From Rosettibacter sp964572725 (GTDB lineage: Bacteria; Bacteroidota; Ignavibacteria; Ignavibacteriales; Melioribacteraceae), in assembly GCA_964572725.1 (NCBI GenBank), contig CAZNFW010000002.1, positions 50,947-114,946 of the forward strand: a DNA stretch of 64,000 bases. The letters are read 5' to 3'. Below are positions 8,985-16,702 of this stretch, in pieces. The notes below the pieces were generated by a model that was not told where the DNA came from, made no database searches, and was given only the letters and a program-made list of their open reading frames with translations. The position numbers and the translations under genes are program-made. Position 1 is the first letter of the stretch. Every line of letters starts with the position of its first letter.

Positions 8985-10537
8985 TTTGTTTTCAAAGTAT
9001 CTTCTTGCAGTTTGAAATTAATTATGTATGAAAAAGCACTTTTATCTCTTATAGCTTCGTAGTTAATATTTTTAATTACAGCTGAAGGCATGCTTTCTGC
9101 AAATTCTGTTAATACACTTCGCGATAAAGAATAACCGCTGATTTTTATTTCTGAAGGTGAAACAGTTTCAAGACGGCTTAACCAGAAATTTCTTCTTCGT
9201 TCTACAAAGTCTGAAATCTTTGTAATATTTTTATTCCAGATTCCAGCTCCTGCCGAAGCTGAATCGAGTATTGCCTGAGTAGCATCAAAGTTGTTAATTC
9301 GATTATCAAGAGGAGTAATTTCCTGAACAAGAGCTTGATTTTGAATTTGTCTTTGAGTTAATCTTTCTATTTCTAAATCGAGTTCTTTTATTTGTTCGTA
9401 GCTCGATAAAATTTTGAATGTAAAAAAGAAAGTAGCACCAAACAACAAAGGAAGCATAGCATAACTATGCCATCCAAATTGCAGAAACTTTTGATTCTCC
9501 TGAATATATCTTGGCAGAAAGTTGATTCCAGAATAAATTTTATCAAGCTCATCAAAATATTCTACTCCAACAGAAATTGGAATTGCATAAAGAGCAAGAT
9601 TTTTAATTTCAGCCTCAGTTAGAGACGAAGTATCCAATCCTTCAAATTTTAGTTCGAAGACATTTGCTTCAGGAAAAGTTCCATAGAAAGAAAGTATTAA
9701 ATTTTCCGAACGGTCTTCTCCACAAAGAATTATATTGTCTAATTTTGGAATTCCTCCATTTTCCATTTCAAGAAGAATTTTTGAAAAGTAAACATCATAA
9801 GTGTGGAGATTTTTTGTTCCAATATCTAATGTGGCGCCAATATGTTTTAATTTTTGTCCTTCTAAGAAAATTAATTTGCTGTATTCTTTTCCAATATGAA
9901 TAATTAATGTATTATCTTCGGGAAAAAATTTGTGAGTTTTGGCGACATAATAAGCAATTGATAACTCGGCAGGTTTGATAGTAGGAATTTTGTAATAACG
10001 TCTTTTGTTGTAGCTTGCAAGTTGATTAACAATAGTAGCCCCTGCAATATCTCCTTCAATAAAAACACTTAACATTGCTTTTTCGCTGAACTCTATTACA
10101 TCAATCATATCAGGAGCAACTGTAATTCCTTTAGTGTTTTCTATATCTGCAATTATTGATTGAAGTAACTTTTTTTTGTTTTCTTCTCTCGGACCTTCAT
10201 AAAAGTGATAACTAACATTAGGTTCGCTTACAATTGGAATGAATTGAAGTGATTTTAAATTTAGTCCTGCTAACGAAGCCTGTAACTGTCCAATATCTGA
10301 AGTATCAACAGCTTGTTCTGTTCCCAAATCTATTTTTTCTATAGCATCAAAAGAAATTTCACTGGCAGAATCTAAAGACTCAAGTTCAGCTAATGATTCC
10401 TGTCTTGAAGAACTTTGTAATGCTGTAGTCATTGTAATTGAAGCGAGGCGGTCAATTGAAACCGTCTCATTGTTTTTAGACATGACAGTTACTTTTACAT
10501 CATTGCCTTCATTATATATGCAAACGATTTGTTTCAT
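8981..10537 (-). CDS. PilM-PilN-like fusion protein
   Basis: The 518-residue protein starts with an actin-like PilM region (about 1-330; IIHIGKEYSKLIFLEG and NIILCGEDRSE recall the phosphate loops of the fold, though divergent). It continues into a PilN-like part: the hallmark INFLP near residue 337, a TM helix near 355-378, a coiled coil and a periplasmic alpha/beta domain. In most bacteria PilM (cytoplasmic) and PilN (inner membrane) are separate proteins joined by the PilN INLLP tail, and here that junction is a peptide bond. It lies between pilT and the PilO-P-like gene, with 1-base and 4-base junctions. Confidence 0.72.
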   Translation of the reverse strand: MKQIVCIYNEGNDVKVTVMSKNNETVSIDRLASITMTTALQSSSRQESLAELESLDSASEISFDAIEKIDLGTEQAVDTSDIGQLQASLAGLNLKSLQFIPIVSEPNVSYHFYEGPREENKKKLLQSIIADIENTKGITVAPDMIDVIEFSEKAMLSVFIEGDIAGATIVNQLASYNKRRYYKIPTIKPAELSIAYYVAKTHKFFPEDNTLIIHIGKEYSKLIFLEGQKLKHIGATLDIGTKNLHTYDVYFSKILLEMENGGIPKLDNIILCGEDRSENLILSFYGTFPEANVFELKFEGLDTSSLTEAEIKNLALYAIPISVGVEYFDELDKIYSGINFLPRYIQENQKFLQFGWHSYAMLPLLFGATFFFTFKILSSYEQIKELDLEIERLTQRQIQNQALVQEITPLDNRINNFDATQAILDSASAGAGIWNKNITKISDFVERRRNFWLSRLETVSPSEIKISGYSLSRSVLTEFAESMPSAVIKNINYEAIRDKSAFSYIINFKLQEDTLKTK

Positions 10538-10538
10538 A

Positions 10539-11765
10539 TTACACAGCTTTTAATAGTTGCATAATACGTGTTTTATTATTTGCATAAGCAATAGCATTTT
10601 CCTTTGATATTTTCTTTTCAGTATAAAGACGCAGCAAATCCTGTTCCATTGTTATCATTCCTTGGGGACCACCCTGATTAATCATCATATAAATTTCGCT
10701 TGTATTGTTATTTTTTATAGCAGCTCTTACACTTGGAGTTACAATTAATACTTCTTTTGCTAAAACTCTTTTTCCATCAAGGCTTGGAACTAATTTCTGG
10801 GATACAACAGAAATTAGGACATCAGCCAATCGGTTTCTGACTCTTTCTTGCTCAACGGGATGAACTTCTGCAATTATACGGTCAATAGATTCAACTGCAG
10901 AAGATGTATGCAATGTAGAAAATACCTTATGACCTGTATCTGTTACCTCTAAAGCAGCCATTATTGTATCGGGGTCTCTCATTTCTCCAATTACAATTAT
11001 ATCCGGATCCTGCCTTAATGATTGAATTACTCCATCCTTGAAAGATAAAACATCTCTTCCCACTTCTCTATGTTTTATAATTGAAACTTTTGAGGTATGA
11101 ACATATTCTACTGGTGATGCAATTATAACTATGTGGCACGGGTCGAATTGATTATGATAATCTATAATTGCATCTAATGTTGTCGATTTACCCGAACCTG
11201 TTATTCCTGTGACAAGTGATAAACCGAACTTTATATAGTTGTGGCTCATTGTCTTTATTGCGAGAGGATGAAATTCAAGTGATTCGAGTGGACGAATTTT
11301 AGCCTGAATTGCTCTCATATTAAGAGCTAAAGTATCAAGGTCGAAATATGCATCGGCACGAAAGCGAACATTTGCATTTTGTTTCGGATAGAAAAATGAA
11401 TAACTGAAATCTAAGTTTCTTTGCTCAAGTAAATAATTTCTCTGATTTTTATTAAGAAGTGAAATTATCAATACAGCAGCTTCATCTGTAGTCATGGTGG
11501 GTAGATCTTTAACTCTTTCTTTCTTACCATAAATTCTAAACCAGACATAACCTTGAGTACCAAACCCGCCAATTTCAACATCGGATGCCTGACGTTCTAT
11601 CATTAAACTTAATATGTGATTTGCAAGTTGAATTACTTGAAGTTTTTCATTGTCGCTGAGCTGCTCAATATGATCGGCAATAAATTTTACACGTTCGGGA
11701 CCAAAAACAGTGGGAGGAATTTTATTCGCAAAATTAGTCAATATTTGTTTCACTTCTTCAATCAT
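10539..11765 (-). CDS. PilT/PilU-family pilus motor ATPase
   Basis: Hexameric AAA-type ATPase of the secretion-superfamily, 408 residues. Walker A is GITGSGKSTT (187-196). It is followed by the Asp box, Walker B (DIIVIGEMRDPDT) and the His box (HKVFSTLHTSSA), then the PilT-type region GGPQGMITMEQDL. Family members power pilus retraction. Against canonical PilT (about 345 residues) it has a longer N-terminus. It is encoded downstream of the PilB-like extension ATPase after a 163-base gap and directly before the PilM-N fusion. PilT and PilU cannot be separated by eye. Confidence 0.85.
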   Translation of the reverse strand: MIEEVKQILTNFANKIPPTVFGPERVKFIADHIEQLSDNEKLQVIQLANHILSLMIERQASDVEIGGFGTQGYVWFRIYGKKERVKDLPTMTTDEAAVLIISLLNKNQRNYLLEQRNLDFSYSFFYPKQNANVRFRADAYFDLDTLALNMRAIQAKIRPLESLEFHPLAIKTMSHNYIKFGLSLVTGITGSGKSTTLDAIIDYHNQFDPCHIVIIASPVEYVHTSKVSIIKHREVGRDVLSFKDGVIQSLRQDPDIIVIGEMRDPDTIMAALEVTDTGHKVFSTLHTSSAVESIDRIIAEVHPVEQERVRNRLADVLISVVSQKLVPSLDGKRVLAKEVLIVTPSVRAAIKNNNTSEIYMMINQGGPQGMITMEQDLLRLYTEKKISKENAIAYANNKTRIMQLLKAV

Positions 11766-11928
11766 GCAGGCAAATGAGATTTTTCAAATTTGTTTTATTT
11801 TTTTATTTAACATAGTTTAATTGATTTTAAAATCAAAGAAATAAATTTGTTAGTAATAAAAACATCAATTCCTTATAAATTTTTTCTAACAATTATATTA
11901 TCGAGAATTTTTGCTGAGTTTTTATTAA

Positions 11929-13539
11929 TTAATCTTCCATTGTAGCAGCTATTACTTCCTGAATAGAGGTCAGACCCATTTTCACTTTTTCAAATCCGGA
12001 TTCTCTTAAGCTGATTGTTCCATCTTTTCTTGCCTGTTCGCGAATTGCTTCTTCATCAACTTCATCACCAGAACGAACAATTATTCTTCTTATTTCTTTT
12101 GTAAAGTATAAAGCTTCGTGTATTGCCATTCTTCCTTTGTAACCGGTATTATTGCATTTATCGCAGCCTACAGCTTCATAAATATCATAACCAAGCCAGT
12201 CTTCTAACTTAAGTCCAGCAGATAGAATATGTTCTTCGAAATTAGTTACCTTTCTTTTGCAATGTTCACATAATTTTCTTATTAATCTTTGAGCTACAAT
12301 AATATTAATTGCATAAGCAATTAAGAAAGGTTCAACGCCCATTTTATATAAACGAGCAACAGCACTTGGAGCATCATTAGTGTGAAGGGTTGAAAATGTT
12401 AAGTGGCCAGTGTTAGCAAGTTTAATTGCAGTTTCGGCTGTTTCTTTATCGCGCATCTCGCCAACGAGAACAATATCCGGGTCATGTCGTAATATTGCTC
12501 TTATTGCCTGCTCAAAATTCATTTTGTGACCAATTTTAAGCTGGCGTGCACCTTCAATTACATATTCAACAGGGTCTTCAATTGTGAGAACATTTTTAGA
12601 TGGATGAATTACTTGATACAAAGCAGCAATTAAAGTGGTTGATTTTCCGCTTCCTGTTGGTCCTGTTAAAATTATCATTCCCTGCGGCTGATTAATAGCT
12701 TTTACAAATGCCTGATGAGCATAACCTGTAAGCCCAAGTTTGTTCAAATCTTTTATTACTTTTCTGTCATCAAGAACTCTTATAACAATACTTTCGAATT
12801 TATTTTTTAATTCTGTGCCAACCATAGGCAAAACAGAAACTCTGAAGCGAATTATGTGTCCATCAATTTCTCTTTGAATAAAACCATCCTGAGCTTTTTC
12901 TCTTTCAAATCTATCCAGACCTTTTGAGCGGTCTTTAACAACTGCCATTACAGCTTCCGGCATTGTATTTTCCTGAACATGCCATAATTGCAGTTTGCCG
13001 TCTATTCGAAAGTGAATCTCAGTTTTCATTGCTCCTTTTGGTATAATGTGAATATCACTTACACCTTTGCGAACTGCTTCTACAAGAGCTGCTTCAATTA
13101 AGTTAATTAATGCACTTTTATTTATTTCAGCATCTAATTCTTCTTCGTCAATTGTTTCTTCCTGAACAACATGAAGTTCTTCTCCGGCTTCCTCAATCAT
13201 TTTTAGATAAACATTCTCGGAAGAAATTATCATGTTTATAAGTTTATCATAATCTTTTTTGCGGAGATAGTTTATTTCATATTTTTTTGCNNNNNNNNNN
13301 NNNNNNNNNNNNNNNNNNNNNNNNNNNNNNNNNNNNNNNNNNNNNNNNNNNNNNNNNNNNNNNNNNNNNNNNNNNNNNNNNNNNNNNNNNACAAGTATTT
13401 GAGCAAGATTTCTTTTTTTATCTGCCTGGTCTGCTTCTTTTATTTTCAAAGCCTGTTCTAAAATTTTTGAATCAATTATTCCCTTTTTTAATAATAGGTA
13501 ACCAATTTTATCAGCCATTTCTAATTGTACATCCAGCAT
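11929..13539 (-). CDS. PilB/GspE-family assembly ATPase (interrupted by an assembly gap)
   Basis: Traffic ATPase that drives pilus assembly. After the N-terminal MshEN-like region come Walker A GPTGSGKSTT, Walker B DIVLVGEMRDKET and the His box HLTFSTLHTNDAP. A zinc-binding CxxC pair follows (LCEHCKRK and GCDKCNNTGY), which marks PilB/GspE rather than PilT. Plus-strand bases 13291-13390 are N, so about 33 residues of the N-terminal domain are unknown and true gap length may differ. Frame is kept across the run as given. A GGGAG-like Shine-Dalgarno precedes the ATG. Confidence 0.87.
   Translation of the reverse strand: MLDVQLEMADKIGYLLLKKGIIDSKILEQALKIKEADQADKKRNLAQILXXXXXXXXXXXXXXXXXXXXXXXXXXXXXXXXXXAKKYEINYLRKKDYDKLINMIISSENVYLKMIEEAGEELHVVQEETIDEEELDAEINKSALINLIEAALVEAVRKGVSDIHIIPKGAMKTEIHFRIDGKLQLWHVQENTMPEAVMAVVKDRSKGLDRFEREKAQDGFIQREIDGHIIRFRVSVLPMVGTELKNKFESIVIRVLDDRKVIKDLNKLGLTGYAHQAFVKAINQPQGMIILTGPTGSGKSTTLIAALYQVIHPSKNVLTIEDPVEYVIEGARQLKIGHKMNFEQAIRAILRHDPDIVLVGEMRDKETAETAIKLANTGHLTFSTLHTNDAPSAVARLYKMGVEPFLIAYAINIIVAQRLIRKLCEHCKRKVTNFEEHILSAGLKLEDWLGYDIYEAVGCDKCNNTGYKGRMAIHEALYFTKEIRRIIVRSGDEVDEEAIREQARKDGTISLRESGFEKVKMGLTSIQEVIAATMED
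13291..13390. other. 100-base assembly gap (N run)
   Basis: Exactly 100 N, the usual placeholder for a scaffold gap of unknown size. It falls inside the N-terminal domain of the PilB-like ATPase. Residue numbering and length of that protein are therefore provisional. Confidence 0.99.
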
Positions 13540-13609
13540 AACTTTCTCCCTTTCTTTTAACTTGAATTTATCTTAATATAAATTTAACAGCCATGTTATT
13601 AATAGTTTA

Positions 13610-14953
13610 TCATTGTGCTAATGGTGATTTAGGACTAATAGTTGCTGTCTCTGCTGAAATCAAAGTTAAAGCAATCATAACAATCATAATAATCATAGCT
13701 ATTGCAAGCTGAATCATTTCAATCACATTTTTTAATCTAAATACAGTTTCACTTTCATAATAATTTGCAAGTTGAAGTGCTGTATTCTTAATTGTTCCAG
13801 TTTCTTCGCCGGAGTGGAATCTTGATAAAGCTGTATCTGTAAATACGCCACTTGCCTGAAAAGCTTCTGTTATTCCAATTCCTTTTTTAATCATTAATGG
13901 AATAGCAACATTTTTAATTTGATTTTCGAAATAACTATTTCCGGTTGCTTCGGCTGCTATTCTTATGGGATCAATGCTTTCAGCAGAACCTGTATATAAT
14001 GTATAAAATACACGGCAAAAAACTTCTATGTTGGTTTTGTGAATAAGATTTCCAATAATTGGAATTTTATACATAAGTCTGTCAATTATCAATTTTCCTT
14101 TTTTGGTTTTAGCAAATTGAATTAAAAATATTGGAGGAATTATTATTGCTAATGTAACCCAGAGAATATTTCCAATTAAGAAATCGCTGATTTTTAGAGT
14201 AGCTGCAGTTAAAGGCGGCAAATCAATTTTAAATTTTATAAACAATTTTGCTGTTTCGGGAAAGATATAGCCAACATAGAATATAACGGCAAGGAACAAA
14301 ACAAATAAAGTAACCAATGGAGTAATTAAAGCACTTCTAAGATTTTTTCTGAATTCCTGTTGTCTTTCTAAAAACTTTGCAGTTGCTTTATAAATTTCTG
14401 CCATGTTGCCGCTTTTGGATGCAAGTCCAAGCATGTATGCAGTGAATTTTCCAAATACAGATTGATAACGAAGAAATGTAGCTTCGCTGTCAGCTCCTTT
14501 TTTTAATTCATTGTTAATTTGTCTTAAAGTTTCTCTAAGAGTTTTATTTTGAATATCATTTATTAACAAAGTTAAAATTTCGCTGTAAGGAAGTTTCTGG
14601 TCTAAGAGTTCTGCGCTAATTTTTACATAGGAAACAATATCCTGCTGCGGTGGTTTGAAGTTGAACTCAAAATATTTTTTATTGACAGAAATAACTTCGT
14701 AACCAAGTTTGCGGAGAGCAGCTGCAACTTCTTCTTTGCTGAAAGCTCTTTGTTCTCCAACAATTGGTTTTTCATTCCCTTTTCTAATTTTATAAATGTA
14801 AGTACTCTTTTTCTGTATTGAGTGAACTTTGAGGTTATTTTTTTGTGCTAATTTATAAATTTTCTTTTTAGCTTCGCTGAAAGTAGGTTCGTTAAGCGTG
14901 CCTGTAATTGTTTGACCGCTCGGCTTAATCGCATTGAATCTTACTTCAATCAT
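13610..14953 (-). CDS. PilC/GspF-family inner membrane platform protein
   Basis: Polytopic platform protein of type IV pilus and type II secretion machines, 447 residues. Residues about 100-210 form the first cytoplasmic GspF helical bundle, followed by TM helices near 215-235 and 260-285. A second bundle contains GNSYFENQI and the family signature RFHSGEETGTI, and the last TM is near 415-440. The first 110 residues carry two short related units (FSEAKKKIYKLAQ...VHSIQKK and FSKEEVAAALRKLG...VISVNKK), which look like a duplicated N-terminal beta-alpha module. It precedes the PilB-like gene by 70 bases and heads the motor operon. Confidence 0.85.
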   Translation of the reverse strand: MIEVRFNAIKPSGQTITGTLNEPTFSEAKKKIYKLAQKNNLKVHSIQKKSTYIYKIRKGNEKPIVGEQRAFSKEEVAAALRKLGYEVISVNKKYFEFNFKPPQQDIVSYVKISAELLDQKLPYSEILTLLINDIQNKTLRETLRQINNELKKGADSEATFLRYQSVFGKFTAYMLGLASKSGNMAEIYKATAKFLERQQEFRKNLRSALITPLVTLFVLFLAVIFYVGYIFPETAKLFIKFKIDLPPLTAATLKISDFLIGNILWVTLAIIIPPIFLIQFAKTKKGKLIIDRLMYKIPIIGNLIHKTNIEVFCRVFYTLYTGSAESIDPIRIAAEATGNSYFENQIKNVAIPLMIKKGIGITEAFQASGVFTDTALSRFHSGEETGTIKNTALQLANYYESETVFRLKNVIEMIQLAIAMIIMIVMIALTLISAETATISPKSPLAQ

Positions 14954-15126
14954 AATATCCTCTGTAAACTTATGTCTATTATTAAATTAATAAAAATAAT
15001 TATAAAATGAATTAACCAGATTAAATGATAATATATAATCGGAAAGTATTATCAATTATTAAACCAATACATATTTCAGTAGAATGAAAAAATAGGAGAA
15101 TATTATGAGATTAGACATAGAAATTA

Positions 15127-15154
15127 AAAAGGCTGCCTTGTAAGACAGCCTTTT
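15127..15154 (-). terminator. Rho-independent terminator after pilin-like gene 1
   Basis: A 9-bp stem (AAAAGGCTG / CAGCCTTTT) with a 10-base loop lies 11 bases beyond the stop of the minus-strand pilin gene. The U-rich tail on that strand continues as TTTTTAATTT. It separates the pilin from the downstream PilC operon, so the pilin is probably its own transcription unit. Confidence 0.8.
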
Positions 15155-15164
15155 AGTTCTAAAA

Positions 15165-15551
15165 TCAATTGTTAATTGTTGTTGAAGTAATTCTTGTAGG
15201 TCCTACCACCATAGTAACTTGTACAGGGCTAGTTCCGTTATTTCCTGTTTCATTTCCTGTGCCTACTAAAGTAACTGATTGAGCAGTAACTGTTGCGGTG
15301 TAAGTCCCATTACCAGTCGTATCTAGTTGTGCTGGTATTGTCCAGCCAGTAAAAGCATTACCTCCGCCACCTAAAGCTGTTGGTTTTCTGTAATATTGCT
15401 GTGCTAATGATGCTAAGTTTGTCAAGTCAGCTATAACAGCATCTCTATTAGCTTGTGTGCTGCTTGCCGTAAATACATTTATACCAACTACTACGGCAAT
15501 ACCTACTATAATAACACCAAGAACAATAAGTAATAATTGTTGTTGACCCAT
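15165..15551 (-). CDS. Pilin-like protein 1 with two-residue leader
   Basis: A 128-residue protein beginning MGQQQLLLIVLGVIIVGIAV, then a long hydrophobic helix, an amphipathic helix ending in YYRKPTALGGGG, and a small beta-rich domain. This is the shape of a type IV pilin or pseudopilin. If processed after Gly2, the leader is two residues and position +5 is leucine instead of the usual glutamate. A strong Shine-Dalgarno (AAGGAG, 7 bases from ATG), an own terminator and a position directly upstream of the pilus motor genes suggest the abundant subunit. Function is inferred from shape and context. Confidence 0.7.
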   Translation of the reverse strand: MGQQQLLLIVLGVIIVGIAVVVGINVFTASSTQANRDAVIADLTNLASLAQQYYRKPTALGGGGNAFTGWTIPAQLDTTGNGTYTATVTAQSVTLVGTGNETGNNGTSPVQVTMVVGPTRITSTTINN

Positions 15552-15694
15552 AGTTAACTCCTTTTAGTTGTGATTAAATATGTTAATTAATAAGCAGTGA
15601 AACTGTATTCTCAATTTATATACCACCTAAAAAATATTTTTAAGAATCATACAAAAAGTATTATAATAAGATTCTTGATAAACCAATATAGAAC

Positions 15695-16078
15695 TTAATT
15701 GATAACTTCTACTCTATAAATGGTCGGTTTGACAACGATTTTCACTCTTATTGAGTCGTCGTTAGTAACAACTTCATTACCAACCCCCATAATTATCAGA
15801 CTATCATCAGTTACACTTTCACGTCTATAACTGCCCGTAGCAGTCACTCTCAATTCAGAAGGAACATCCCATCCAATAAATGACCTTCCGCCTCCGCCAA
15901 GTGTTTTTGGACTCAGATAATATTTTTGTGCCATCGCTGCTAAGTTTACAAGTTCGTTTGTCACTATATTTCTTTTAGATTCTATTGCATTTGCTCTGAA
16001 CAAATTTATGCCCATAAATATTGCAATACCAACAATTACAATTCCAAGTAATATTAATAATAACTGTTGCTGTCCCAC
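15695..16078 (-). CDS. Pilin-like protein 2 (paralogue)
   Basis: 127 residues and clearly homologous to pilin-like protein 1: both start MGQQQLLLI, have the same hydrophobic helix, and share the YY...P..LGGGG..F.GW..P block near residues 53-75. The start codon is GTG and no good Shine-Dalgarno is visible, in contrast to protein 1, so it may be a lower-abundance (minor) subunit. The N-terminal Met-Gly leader and missing Glu5 are the same. The C-terminal halves differ strongly, which is usual for pilin surface domains. Confidence 0.68.
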   Translation of the reverse strand: MGQQQLLLILLGIVIVGIAIFMGINLFRANAIESKRNIVTNELVNLAAMAQKYYLSPKTLGGGGRSFIGWDVPSELRVTATGSYRRESVTDDSLIIMGVGNEVVTNDDSIRVKIVVKPTIYRVEVIN

Positions 16079-16333
16079 AATTTTACCAAATTTTAATTAA
16101 GTAAAATTTTCCAGTTCAATTACATTAACATTGCTTTTATAAAACTTACAAATATTGAACCAGCAAAATAAATTTACAAAATTGTTTTAAATTACACTGG
16201 AATATAAGAAAGGAATGTAATAAAGCAAATGATATTTATAGGTTGATAATTTAAAAATTAGCATGTTGTAAAAATTACATGTAATTAAAGAAATAATTTT
16301 CTAATTTTTGAACTGGTATAGAATAAAAAATCA

Positions 16334-16699
16334 CTACCTATTTAGTGCAGTATCAATAACTTTTTGCAATTCTTCAGGCGTAAAAGGTTTTTGAAGTATT
16401 AAGAAACCATTATCATGAATTTCTTTTAATGTCGCATCGTCAGAAAATGCTGTGATAAATATTGATGGGATAGAAAATTTGTTTTTTATTTCTTGAGAAG
16501 TTTCCAGTCCATTCATTTTACCTTTCAATTTTAAATCCATAAGTACTAGATCTGGTCTGGCTTCTTCTGCCAGCGCTAAAGCTTTTTCACCAGTAGAAGC
16601 AGTTCCAACAACTTCGTAGTTTAATGATGTTAATCGATATTGTAATTCTAATGCAACAATTGCTTCGTCTTCGACAATAAGAACTTTTGTTTTTTGCAT
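16334..16699 (-). CDS. Single-domain response regulator (receiver only)
   Basis: A 121-residue CheY-like receiver with acidic pocket ED10-11, phospho-acceptor Asp55 (LVLMDLKLKG), Thr/Ser position ITAFSD and Lys in LQKPF. The sequence style (MNGLETSQEI, IHDNGFLILQKPF) is that of receivers paired with HisKA_2-type kinases. It lies 3 bases after the propeller kinase gene, so it is very likely its direct partner. No output domain is present, so the downstream effect is unknown. Confidence 0.88.
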   Translation of the reverse strand: MQKTKVLIVEDEAIVALELQYRLTSLNYEVVGTASTGEKALALAEEARPDLVLMDLKLKGKMNGLETSQEIKNKFSIPSIFITAFSDDATLKEIHDNGFLILQKPFTPEELQKVIDTALNR

Positions 16700-16702
16700 T
16701 TT

